Below, piece by piece: positions 22,300-28,388 of a DNA stretch of 39,426 nt (within the stretch, counting starts at the first letter, position 1; every line of letters starts with the position of its first letter). The translations under genes and the position numbers were made by a program. The DNA is taken from NCBI GenBank assembly GCA_959602645.1, contig CAUGTZ010000023.1, positions 1-39,426 of the forward strand, written 5' to 3'. The notes under the pieces were generated by a model. That model was given only the letters and a program-made list of their open reading frames with translations, was not told the origin of the DNA and searched no databases. Source of the DNA: an uncultured Collinsella sp. Lineage in GTDB: Bacteria > Actinomycetota > Coriobacteriia > Coriobacteriales > Coriobacteriaceae.

Positions 22300-22630
22300 G
22301 GACCTAACGCCGTGCTTCGTGCAGGACTTCGGCTTGGGCTCGAGGACGGGCTACGAGAAGGCCCTGCTGGTCGGGCTGTTCGACAGGACGTTCACGTGCC
22401 TCGACCGCCGCATCTCCGCGAGCGACGAGGTCGCGGGGCCGACCCGCAGGCCGGTGGCGGTCGTCATGCGCAGAGACGGGCGGCTGCAGGAGGTCGACCC
22501 GTGGAAGGTCGTAATCGACGACTCGGAAGAGGTCTTCGAGATGTACTCGTGGATGTGGGACGAGGAGAGCGTCGTGTGCGAGCAGCTCGGGCTGGCGAAG
22601 GTCAATGCCGAGAAGGGTGGGGACGAGTGA
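22289..22630 (+). CDS. Unknown phage protein between the paralogs, 113 residues
   Basis: The ATG at 22289 follows GAGGGGTGAGGGC and overlaps the tail of paralog 1. It contains the segments GLFDRTFTCLDRRISA, RRPVAVVMRRDGRLQEVD and VFEMYSWMWDEESVVC. No recognised domain. The stop overlaps the start of paralog 2 by TGATG. Confidence 0.7.
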   Translation: MLTRDLTPCFVQDFGLGSRTGYEKALLVGLFDRTFTCLDRRISASDEVAGPTRRPVAVVMRRDGRLQEVDPWKVVIDDSEEVFEMYSWMWDEESVVCEQLGLAKVNAEKGGDE

Positions 22631-23067
22631 TGGGGGAACATTTCATAGTCGATAACTCCATGACGCCAGACTGGGAAGTGATGCCGTTGGGCCCTGTTGA
22701 CAAGGAGGGACGCAAGGTCTCCCTGTCGACCGCGACGCTCTTTGCGGACAGCGGCATGGAGTGCACGGTCCGGAGATATGAGTATCTGCTAGGCGCTGGC
22801 GTTTGGCGTGCCTGCTGCGATGAGGGGGTCGTGAGGGTGGACGAGATGCACCTGACCTGTCCGGATACGTTTGGCGCCCTGATGGTCGATATCAAGGAAG
22901 CCATGCACAGCTCCGACACTTGCGGGGGGCCGGCGACCGCATACAGCACGGCAGTCGGGCTGTGTAAGGACTGCAACTTCAGATGCCCCAACAATACGTG
23001 CCAACACAAGGCGTTTCAAAGCATTCTGGAGCGTATTGGCTCCTTGCTTGCTGGTGATGACGAATGA
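22630..23067 (+). CDS. Cys-cluster phage protein, paralog 2 (145 residues)
   Basis: Same length as paralog 1 and clearly alignable: MGEHFIVDNSMTPDWEV, LGPVDKEG, CPDTFGALMVDIKEAMHSS and a Cys cluster CKDCNFRCPNNTC before the closing helix. The PDSW segment has become PDTF, so the copies have diverged well beyond recent duplication. Function unknown; the Cys cluster likely binds zinc. Confidence 0.75.
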   Translation: MGEHFIVDNSMTPDWEVMPLGPVDKEGRKVSLSTATLFADSGMECTVRRYEYLLGAGVWRACCDEGVVRVDEMHLTCPDTFGALMVDIKEAMHSSDTCGGPATAYSTAVGLCKDCNFRCPNNTCQHKAFQSILERIGSLLAGDDE

Positions 23068-23327
23068 GCTGCTACTTCTGCGGTGGATCCCGCATCGCGT
23101 CAGTCCATTCTGCGCCTGGCCGAGACGTCCGAAGCTGGTCTGTGGGCTCCATGGCCCTGGAACGCCGATACGACGGCGAGCCGATCGTCAGGGTCGAGCT
23201 GGATACCAGCGTGGAGCTCGACGTCTCAGTCAACGGCTCGTGCGGAGAGACCGTCGGCGCCGACGTGACGGCGACCGCCTACATCGAGGACATCAAGTAC
23301 TGCCCGTTCTGCGGAGAGGAGCTTTAG
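23064..23327 (+). CDS. Small zinc-ribbon phage protein, 87 residues
   Basis: CYFCGG at the N-terminus and CPFCGEEL at the very end form two halves of a zinc ribbon, separated by a beta-rich 70-residue insert (VRVELDTSVELDVSV). Starts by ATGA overlap. No function assigned. Confidence 0.72.
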   Translation: MSCYFCGGSRIASVHSAPGRDVRSWSVGSMALERRYDGEPIVRVELDTSVELDVSVNGSCGETVGADVTATAYIEDIKYCPFCGEEL

Positions 23328-23546
23328 GTGAACGAGGTCTATGTGAAAACGAAGTCGTATCTGATTAACGAGATTGCCGCCAACGCTCGCGACGTGCTGA
23401 GCGCGATTGAGGGCAAAGACCCAGTTGCGGTCGATGACGTTGAGATCCTCGGCTGCTGCCATGAAATCGCGGACGCGATGACCACCCTCGAGACCGTCGC
23501 CATGGTCGCGGCGCTGGTGCCTAGTTTTCTGGGAGGGGAGGACTGA
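23328..23546 (+). CDS. Small unknown phage protein, 72 residues
   Basis: GTG start directly after the upstream TAG, with GGAGAGGAG before it. Mostly helical, with VDDVEILGCCHEIADAM and a hydrophobic end (VAMVAALVPSFLGG). Its stop overlaps the next ATG. No family recognised. Confidence 0.65.
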   Translation: MNEVYVKTKSYLINEIAANARDVLSAIEGKDPVAVDDVEILGCCHEIADAMTTLETVAMVAALVPSFLGGED

Positions 23547-23980
23547 TGTACGCGATCGAGGTTACAGACACGCGGACTGGAATCACAGAGATGTCGACCT
23601 GTCGATTCGAGACAATCCGACAGGCCGAGACCTACTTGGATAAACTCGCGTTTATCGGGGGTGTCAAACGTGGCTTCGTAAACCTGCTGGAAAACAAGAA
23701 GGCGAGCATTGTGCGCTTGGAACATCCGCTTCCAAGGGTGTACGTCCTTGCCGGTCGCGGGCACTGCGTTGCCGAGCTTCCCGACCATAACGCCGTTGAG
23801 CACTTCTTGATATTTCAGCACGACCAAGAGTTCTTCGCCGTAGATGACGAGATTATGGTAGGCCCCTGCTCTTCGCGAGATGAATCCGCACATGAGTTTG
23901 GCCGCTGGAAGATGTCCAGAGAAATCAATAGATACAACGCGACGAAGGAGTTTTTAGATGACGCGCGGAGACGTGACTAA
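23546..23980 (+). CDS. Unknown phage protein, 144 residues
   Basis: ATG overlaps the previous TGA; GGGAGGGGAGG is the ribosome binding site. GC is lower than in neighbours, which hints at separate origin. Segments include EVTDTRTGITEMSTCRFETI and LAGRGHCVAELPDHN. It overlaps the nuclease-like gene by 23 bases. No known domain. Confidence 0.7.
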   Translation: MYAIEVTDTRTGITEMSTCRFETIRQAETYLDKLAFIGGVKRGFVNLLENKKASIVRLEHPLPRVYVLAGRGHCVAELPDHNAVEHFLIFQHDQEFFAVDDEIMVGPCSSRDESAHEFGRWKMSREINRYNATKEFLDDARRRD

Positions 23981-24458
23981 AGAGCTGTCCGAGAAGGTTG
24001 AGAAGAAGCTCCGCAGGCAGTTCGCCCTTGTCGCGCAGGAGGTCTGGGTCGATCCTGACCATAGGGTCGACTTCGTGGCCTTCTCTCCCGGCAGCGGCGG
24101 ACGGAACGCGGCGCTCGAGCACGGGAGGTTCGTCTTCGTTGAGGTCAAATCTTGCATGGCGGACTTCAAGAGCGGCCACGGCCTCACGTTCCACGGCGAC
24201 CAGAACTGGCTCGTGTGCCCCCGCGACCTCGCGCACAAGCTGTACGATGAGCGGCTCCTGCCGTTCGGCGTACAGGTCTACTGCCCCGACGGTGGCGGTG
24301 CCCTGCGGCTTACGTATGACCTTCAGATGCAAGCCGTGAAGAGCCTGAGAGAAGATTCGACGCTCTGCCTGCTCTGGGCGATGCTGATGGACTCGTACTC
24401 GAGATGGCGCACGACGGGAGATGTTTTCAGCGAGATGGGAGAGAACTGTGACCTTTAA
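23958..24458 (+). CDS. PD-(D/E)XK-like nuclease
   Basis: A 166-residue protein with the restriction-endonuclease-fold signature. An early helix (ELSEKVEKKLRRQF) precedes D34/D37 in DPDHRVDFVAF. The catalytic EVKSC (E-x-K) sits about 20 residues on, followed by MADFKSGHGLTFHGDQNWLV. Similar proteins occur in phage early regions and are thought to act on DNA. The target is unknown; it might degrade host DNA or process recombination ends. GAAGGAG upstream supports the ATG at 23958. Confidence 0.7.
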   Translation: MTRGDVTKELSEKVEKKLRRQFALVAQEVWVDPDHRVDFVAFSPGSGGRNAALEHGRFVFVEVKSCMADFKSGHGLTFHGDQNWLVCPRDLAHKLYDERLLPFGVQVYCPDGGGALRLTYDLQMQAVKSLREDSTLCLLWAMLMDSYSRWRTTGDVFSEMGENCDL

Positions 24459-24663
24459 CGATGCCGAGTTCAAGGCGTGCCCCAAGTGCGGGGCCGAGCC
24501 TAAGGTGGAGGACGTGCGCGAGCGCTCGTTGGACCGTCCCAATGTGATGAGCGTGACGTGCCCCTCCTGCGGGATGTCCAACAGAATCGCGTGGGGGAGC
24601 TTGATGGCGACGCCACAAAAAGAGGCCGTCTCCATGCTCACGGACAGCTGGAACAGCCGGTGA
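24448..24663 (+). CDS. Lar-like zinc-ribbon protein, 71 residues
   Basis: GTG start at 24448, 11 bases before the upstream stop, with GGGAGAGAA before it. The pattern CPKCGAEPKVED...CPSCG and a closing WNSR is that of Lar-family proteins (CPxCG, second knuckle, WNxR). The founder alleviates type I restriction in E. coli. Whether this one has anti-restriction activity is not shown. Confidence 0.7.
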   Translation: MTFNDAEFKACPKCGAEPKVEDVRERSLDRPNVMSVTCPSCGMSNRIAWGSLMATPQKEAVSMLTDSWNSR

Positions 24664-24872
24664 TCCGCTCGGCGGTGGAGCTGTACCGCGCGACCGCCTG
24701 GCGCACGGTGCCCGATCTGGTATCGGGTCCCGCCCGCCGGGCGCTCGTGCACGGTCATGCCGACGCGCCACACGTGACGGCGGCGCAGATCGGGGAGACG
24801 GAGCGGAGGGCGCGGGCGCTGGAGCGCGACCGGGCCCGCGCGCTCAAGAGGTCGAGGAAGGCTAACCGATGA
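24660..24872 (+). CDS. Small Arg/Ala-rich phage protein, 70 residues
   Basis: GTGA overlap with the Lar-like gene and ATGA overlap with the next. Helical, strongly basic C-terminus (ERRARALERDRARALKRSRK), so nucleic acid binding is possible. The ribosome binding site is weak; coupling by overlap is the best support. Confidence 0.6.
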   Translation: MIRSAVELYRATAWRTVPDLVSGPARRALVHGHADAPHVTAAQIGETERRARALERDRARALKRSRKANR

Positions 24873-24973
24873 GAGTTTTCGAGAGGCTGCGGCGGATGCT
24901 CGCCGAGAACCGCCGCGTGCGCAAGAGCATCGAGGCCCGCCGTGCCCGCAGGTGCAGGAGGTCGAAGAGATGA
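24869..24973 (+). CDS. Arg-rich micro-protein, 34 residues
   Basis: ATG overlaps the previous stop and its own stop overlaps the next ATG (GATGACC), so it fits the chain of coupled genes exactly. GTCGAGGAAGG lies upstream. Sixteen of its 34 residues are Arg or Lys (MRVFERLRRMLAENRRVRKS then EARRARRCRR). It would bind RNA or DNA or act as a coupling leader. Confidence 0.6.
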   Translation: MRVFERLRRMLAENRRVRKSIEARRARRCRRSKR

Positions 24974-25218
24974 CCGTGATGTGGGACGTGCAGGAGAGGA
25001 CGTGCGCGATCTGCGGGAGGGTCTTCATCCCGAAGGCGCCCCACGCCAAGTACTGCTCGGAGGCGTGCCGTCGCGAGCACGACCTGCGCCGCGTGAAGGA
25101 GGCCCGCCGCAAGGGCGCCAAGCCGAAGCGCGACAGGGTCGACCGCTATTTGGCAGGCTCGGGCGCGGTGCACGACGAGATCATGGCCATGCGGCGCGAG
25201 GTCGCGATGAGATATTGA
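24970..25218 (+). CDS. Zinc-finger phage protein (CxxC...CSEAC), 82 residues
   Basis: CAICGRVFIPKAPHAKYCSE then ACRREH gives a CxxC and CxxxC metal site of the kind in small phage or transposon-linked proteins that mark damaged or variant ends. A basic linker (RRKGAKPKRDR) and a short helix follow. It is the last gene of the early operon and is followed by a promoter-like TATAAT and a hairpin. Confidence 0.72.
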   Translation: MTVMWDVQERTCAICGRVFIPKAPHAKYCSEACRREHDLRRVKEARRKGAKPKRDRVDRYLAGSGAVHDEIMAMRREVAMRY

Positions 25219-25235
25219 GTTTCCGCAGGTAGATA

Positions 25236-25276
25236 TATAATTAAGGCCGCTGGCGTTGGAGCGCCGGCGGCCTTTG
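25236..25276 (+). terminator. Hairpin terminator at the end of the early operon
   Basis: A 13-bp stem AAGGCCGCTGGCG (25243-25255) pairs with CGCCGGCGGCCTT (25262-25274) with one wobble and a T end. TATAAT (25236-25241) lies just before it, without a good -35. Confidence 0.65.
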
Positions 25277-25285
25277 GCAAAGACG

Positions 25286-25333
25286 CCTCCCGGCATCCTC
25301 TATGTGGCGTAGAGCATGGTACCACGCGGGAGG
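25286..25333 (+). promoter_or_regulatory. Hairpin that can mask the late-regulator ribosome binding site
   Basis: CCTCCCG (25286-25292) is the exact complement of CGGGAGG (25327-25333), the ribosome binding site five bases before the ATG at 25338. A second stem CTCTA/TAGAG lies inside the loop. Folding would block translation start. Confidence 0.55.
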
Positions 25334-25337
25334 TCAC

Positions 25338-25790
25338 ATGGACGCACGAGAATATCTGGAGACTGTACGGGCCGCCCAGCGCGGCATCGACCGCAGGCTG
25401 GCGGTCATCCAGTCGATGCAGGCGCGCGAGCAGGTGCGCGCCCAGCGCTACGACGCCGTGGGCAAGGGCGCGCACGGCACGGACTTTATGCGCTCGACGG
25501 ATGACAGGATCGACTATGAGCGCCGCAGCGGCGCGGAGCTGTCCGAGCTGCGGCGCGAGGTGGAGGAGGGCCGCGAGCTCTGCGCGGGCGTGCGCTCCGC
25601 CAATCCGGGCAAGCGCTGGGGCGACGTGCTGGAGCTGCGCTACTGCGAGGACCGCACGCTGCAGGAGATCGCGGGTACGCTGGGCGTGTCGGTGAGGTCG
25701 GTCCATTCAGATATGTCATCGGCCCTGGACTGGGTCGATATGGTGGGCATCGCCACCGCAAGGGCTGGCGTGGGCCGTGCGGCAATATAA
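25338..25790 (+). CDS. Late gene regulator, sigma-region-4-like (ArpU/RinA type)
   Basis: A 150-residue protein. The N-terminal half is a charged coiled-coil-like helix pair (about 5-95). Residues 98-134 (LELRYCEDRTLQEIAGTLGV then SVRSVHSDMSSALDWV) match the helix-turn-helix of sigma region 4 as found in ArpU, RinA and DUF1492 phage proteins. These occupy the slot just before HNH/terminase genes and activate late transcription or DNA packaging. Here the gene sits directly upstream of the 10-bp repeat array and the probable late promoter. Confidence 0.82.
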   Translation: MDAREYLETVRAAQRGIDRRLAVIQSMQAREQVRAQRYDAVGKGAHGTDFMRSTDDRIDYERRSGAELSELRREVEEGRELCAGVRSANPGKRWGDVLELRYCEDRTLQEIAGTLGVSVRSVHSDMSSALDWVDMVGIATARAGVGRAAI

Positions 25791-25818
25791 TTGGATAGCT
25801 GGCTCGCGTCAGCATGTC

Positions 25819-25854
25819 GGCCCCGATCGCCATATGCGGTCGGGGCCTTTTGTC
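25819..25854 (+). terminator. Terminator after the late regulator gene
   Basis: GGCCCCGATCGC (25819-25830) pairs with GCGGTCGGGGCC (25836-25847), one wobble, followed by TTTTGTCTTT. Confidence 0.85.
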
Positions 25855-25860
25855 TTTATG

Positions 25861-25950
25861 GGACTGCAGGCAATTGCAGACGATTGCACGCTTCTGCAGA
25901 CAATTGCAGATAGTTGCAGACAATTGCACACAATTGCAGACCGTTGCAGG
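25861..25950. repeat. Nine 10-bp repeats in perfect phase
   Basis: Nine consecutive 10-base units with consensus CAATTGCAGA. YTGCA stands at the same offset in all nine units, with no insertion or deletion over 90 bp. One helical turn per unit would put every core on the same DNA face. The last unit overlaps the -35 zone of the TATAAC at 25963. Candidate binding array for the adjacent late regulator or for small terminase. Confidence 0.85.
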
Positions 25951-25968
25951 TTTCTTCTGGGATATAAC
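25944..25968 (+). promoter_or_regulatory. Probable late promoter
   Basis: TATAAC (25963-25968) lies downstream of the repeat array. The last repeat core TTGCAG (25944-25949) is too close (13 bp) to be a normal -35, which suits an activator-dependent promoter. Start near 25975. Confidence 0.45.
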
Positions 25969-26036
25969 TAGGGTGTCGATTCGCAGCGCCGCCCGCGCGG
26001 TGTGCGGGTCGGATGTGCGTGGAAGCACAGATGAGT

Positions 26037-26068
26037 GGCCGGGGTTCCCTTCAGCAGTTCAGGGACTC
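26037..26068 (+). terminator. Terminator-like hairpin in the late leader
   Basis: GGCCGGGGTTCCCT pairs with AGGGACTCCGGCC across a 10-base loop and is followed by TTTCT. It lies between the proposed late promoter and the first late gene, so it may act as an attenuator. Confidence 0.6.
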
Positions 26069-26100
26069 CGGCCTTTCTATTGCGTTCAATTCAATAGGGG

Positions 26101-26310
26101 ATGATGCCCGTGGTCAGCAGAGAGTACATCGCGCGATCCGCCCGCCGCCACGACACGGTCATGGCGTGGGCGTTCCGCCGCGCCCTGGGGGTCACGGCGG
26201 CGCCCCGCCGCCGAGCTGGGGGTGCCGGGGGCGTGCGCCTGGAGGCGCTGCGCTACGGGGGCATCGAGGCGTGCATGTCCAACCGAGGGCGCTCCCCGGT
26301 GGAGTGGTAG
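26101..26310 (+). CDS. Small unknown protein before HNH, 69 residues
   Basis: Starts at ATG 26101 or the next ATG, after AATAGGGG. Basic and Ala/Arg-rich; IARSARRHDTVMAWAFRRAL could be a DNA-binding helix. The gene ends four bases before the HNH start. No family recognised. Confidence 0.55.
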   Translation: MMPVVSREYIARSARRHDTVMAWAFRRALGVTAAPRRRAGGAGGVRLEALRYGGIEACMSNRGRSPVEW

Positions 26311-26313
26311 GGG

Positions 26314-26721
26314 ATGGGCAACCCGCGCAAGGCCAACGGAGCCCGCCGCCGCCATGTCGTGCGGTGGCTCCGCTCGCAGGGCAGGCCCTGCTGGATATGT
26401 GGGCTACCCATAGACTACGGGGTGCCTGCGGGCGACCCCCGGGCCTTCGAGTGCGACGAGCTCGTCCCGGTCAGCCGCGGCGGATCGCCCTTCGACCGCG
26501 ACAACGTCGCCGCCGCGCACCGCTGCTGCAACAACTGGCGCCGCGCCCGCAGCGTCGCCGAGGTGTCGGCCGTCCGCCGCGCCCTCCGCGAGCATCTCGC
26601 CGCGTGGAACTCGCCTGAGTCCTTCGTCGAGCTGTGCAAGGCGCTCAAGTCCGAACGTATTCCCTTTATTAGCCCCCCGTCCGTACCAGAAAAGCAGCCG
26701 CGGCAAACGACCTCATGGTAG
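26314..26721 (+). CDS. HNH endonuclease of the packaging module
   Basis: A 135-residue HNH nuclease with C26-x-x-C29 (CWICG), the first catalytic box as D48-E49 in FECDELVPVSRGG (E in place of the usual His), N64 (DRDNV), H69 and C72 (AHRCCNNW). HNH proteins next to terminase help genome packaging in several phages by assisting cleavage at cos sites. The DE variant is seen in packaging HNH proteins as far as I recall, but activity should not be assumed. GTAGGGG precedes the ATG. Confidence 0.85.
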   Translation: MGNPRKANGARRRHVVRWLRSQGRPCWICGLPIDYGVPAGDPRAFECDELVPVSRGGSPFDRDNVAAAHRCCNNWRRARSVAEVSAVRRALREHLAAWNSPESFVELCKALKSERIPFISPPSVPEKQPRQTTSW

Positions 26722-26740
26722 GGGATGCGCCCCGGCGCTC

Positions 26741-26760
26741 GACCCCACGGGGGTCTTTTG
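26741..26760 (+). terminator. Small hairpin with T tract
   Basis: GACCCC/GGGGTC with a 3-base loop and TTTT, 20 bases after the HNH stop. Weak terminator candidate. Confidence 0.45.
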
Positions 26761-26870
26761 CCGGAGGACGACAGGCCACCATCCCGCGCCAGGGCCGCAA
26801 TACCCCCGAATACGCTTTTTTACGGAAGTCAAGCCAAAACCGCAGCTAAACCGAGAAAAACTAGGCGGGT

Positions 26871-27917
26871 GTGTACGTGAAGATACACGAAATCGTCCCA
26901 TATGAGCGAAACGCCCGGCACAACGCCTCCGCCGTCCCCGTGGTCGCCGACTCCATCAAGGAGTTCGGGCTGCGCGGGACCATCGGCCTGGAGAGCCGCG
27001 AGCGCCCGGTTATTGTATGGGGGCACACCCGCGTCGAGGCGTGCAGATCCCTGGGGTGGGACGAGATCCCCGACTCCAAGATCGAGTACTGCGACGACCT
27101 GACCGACGAGCAGATCAAGGCCTTCCGCATCGCCGACAACAAGACCGGCGAGGTGGCCACGTGGAACAAGTCGATGCTGCGCGAGGAGGTCCGCAGCCTC
27201 AAGGACTTCGACATGTCGAGGTTCGGGCTGGACTTCAAGAGCAAGCGGCTCGACTACGGCCACGAGCGCCTGAGGACGGACGACGCGTACAACCTGCGCC
27301 TCGTCAGCCGGTCCGACTGCGGCAGGGACGGCATGCCCCGCATGAAGCGGTGCATGGCCAGGCCGGCGGACATGATCGGGTTCAACTACGCCAAGAGCAC
27401 TCCCGAGGCCGACAAGGCGGGCCGCTGCTGCCACTTCTTCATCGACGACTACCAGTTCGAGCGCGTGTGGGCCCGCCCCGCGGCCTACCTCGAGTGCCTG
27501 CGCGGCTTCGAGTGCGTGCTCACGCCCGACTTCTCGCTCTACCTCGACATGCCATACGCCATGCAGCGGTGGAACCGCTACCGCTCCCAGGCGCTCGGCC
27601 ACTGGTGGCAGGAGCAGGGCCTCCGTGTAGTCCCGACCCTGTCGTGGGCGCAGCGCCGGAGCTTCCGCTTCGCGTTCGACGGCGTCCCGCGCCGATCGAC
27701 CGTCGCCGTGTCGACCGTCGGCGTGAAGGGGGACGAGGGCGCCCTGGCCGTCTGGCGCGAGGGCATGGCGGAGGCCATGAGCCGCCTGGAGCCCGCTCGC
27801 GTGCTGCTCTACGGCGGCGACATAGGTTTCGATTTCGGCGGCTGCGAGGTCGTCGAGTACAAGGGAGGCGGTTTCCGTGGGAGGCAGGGGCGCCAGCAGC
27901 GGATTGAGCGCAGATAA
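26871..27917 (+). CDS. ParB-N domain fused to DUF4417
   Basis: A 348-residue protein. Residues 1-95 are a ParB/Srx nuclease-like domain: IVPYERNARHN, then VIVWGHTRVEAC and the IADNKTGEVATWN segment common in phage ParB-like/methylase proteins. Residues about 140-335 match DUF4417: LTPDFSLYLDMPYAMQRWNR, GHWWQEQGLRVVPTLSW, RRSTVAVSTVGVKGD, ARVLLYGGD. GTG start; weak ribosome binding site. No methyltransferase domain is present. A role in DNA modification or packaging is suggested only by domain company and by the HNH/terminase neighbours. Confidence 0.8.
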   Translation: MYVKIHEIVPYERNARHNASAVPVVADSIKEFGLRGTIGLESRERPVIVWGHTRVEACRSLGWDEIPDSKIEYCDDLTDEQIKAFRIADNKTGEVATWNKSMLREEVRSLKDFDMSRFGLDFKSKRLDYGHERLRTDDAYNLRLVSRSDCGRDGMPRMKRCMARPADMIGFNYAKSTPEADKAGRCCHFFIDDYQFERVWARPAAYLECLRGFECVLTPDFSLYLDMPYAMQRWNRYRSQALGHWWQEQGLRVVPTLSWAQRRSFRFAFDGVPRRSTVAVSTVGVKGDEGALAVWREGMAEAMSRLEPARVLLYGGDIGFDFGGCEVVEYKGGGFRGRQGRQQRIERR

Positions 27918-28284
27918 GCGCGGGAACCCGAAGAACCCGTACGGCAGCCAGTACCATTCGGTACTGACCGTCGGGAACGTTAAGTACGTTCAGAAAAACA
28001 GCAAGAGCTCCGAGACCCTCATGGAAACGATGACGCACGGAAGGGTATATGCCGTCGTTGATCGTGGCAAGGTGAAGTCGGTCGTATACTTCGACAACCA
28101 CAACAAGCGCAGCAAGCAGATAGACCTAGCTGACCATCACGGGATGTCTCCCCATACGCATATCGGCTACCTGCACAACGAGGGCTCCCCCAACTGCAAA
28201 CCGATGCGCCTGTCGACTGACGAGCGAAAAATGGTTGACAGGGTTCTGTCTGATTGGGAACAATACAAGCAAGGTAAGACATAG
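27877..28284 (+). CDS. Accessory protein with MGGRGASSG start and HxH motif, 135 residues
   Basis: GTG at 27877 lies inside the tail of the DUF4417 gene after AAGGGAGGCGG. The opening MGGRGASSG is frequent at the start of phage head-linked or toxin-like proteins. The body has VYAVVDRGKVKSVVYFDNHN, SKQIDLADHHG and PHTHIGYLHNEG, a His-rich set that could form a catalytic or metal site. GC is well below neighbours, so it looks like an inserted moron. Its last codons form the 5' side of the tRNA-like element. Function unknown. Confidence 0.75.
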   Translation: MGGRGASSGLSADKRGNPKNPYGSQYHSVLTVGNVKYVQKNSKSSETLMETMTHGRVYAVVDRGKVKSVVYFDNHNKRSKQIDLADHHGMSPHTHIGYLHNEGSPNCKPMRLSTDERKMVDRVLSDWEQYKQGKT

Positions 28285-28340
28285 CACAGCCTGGAGTGCC
28301 CTTGATGGAGGAGACCCCGGTTCAAATCCGGGTGCTTACC
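28273..28340 (+). other. tRNA-like element without anticodon arm
   Basis: GGTAAG (28273-28278) pairs with CTTACC (28335-28340). A bulged A and two more pairs extend the stem; T82-A83 stand where U8-A9 of a tRNA would be. The D arm is GCAC/GTGC with loop AGCCTGGA, and the T arm CCCGG/CCGGG has the canonical loop TTCAAAT. Only 16 bases, without a stem, replace the anticodon arm. No CCA follows; a terminator does. Confidence 0.6.
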
Positions 28341-28344
28341 GACG

Positions 28345-28368
28345 GCCGTCCTTCGGGGCGGCTTTTTT
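28345..28368 (+). terminator. Terminator after the tRNA-like element
   Basis: GCCGTCC/GGGCGGC with TTCG tetraloop and six T residues, 4 bases after the tRNA-like element and 20 bases before terS. Confidence 0.88.
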
Positions 28369-28388
28369 ATGCCGATTGGAGGTGGCGG

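Larger units (their letters stand above)
25791..26100. other. Early/late switch intergenic region
   Basis: 310 bases without a gene: a terminator (25819-25854), the phased 10-bp repeat array (25861-25950), a -10-like TATAAC (25963-25968), a GC-rich folded stretch (25990-26010) and a second terminator-like hairpin (26037-26068) before the first packaging-region gene. This is the expected place for late promoter control and possibly the packaging start. Confidence 0.7.

Noticed and set aside
25861..25950. CRISPR array
   Set aside because: Units are 10 bp without spacers and there are no cas genes; period and layout do not match CRISPR.
25486..26028. Minus-strand ORF reading the repeat array as a Cys/Asn/Leu/Gln repeat protein
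   Set aside because: The repeat peptide is forced by the DNA repeat, and the frame runs antisense into the late regulator gene without a start signal.
28273..28340. Functional tRNA gene
   Set aside because: No anticodon stem or loop can be drawn in the 16 bases available and CCA is not encoded, so it is listed only as tRNA-like.
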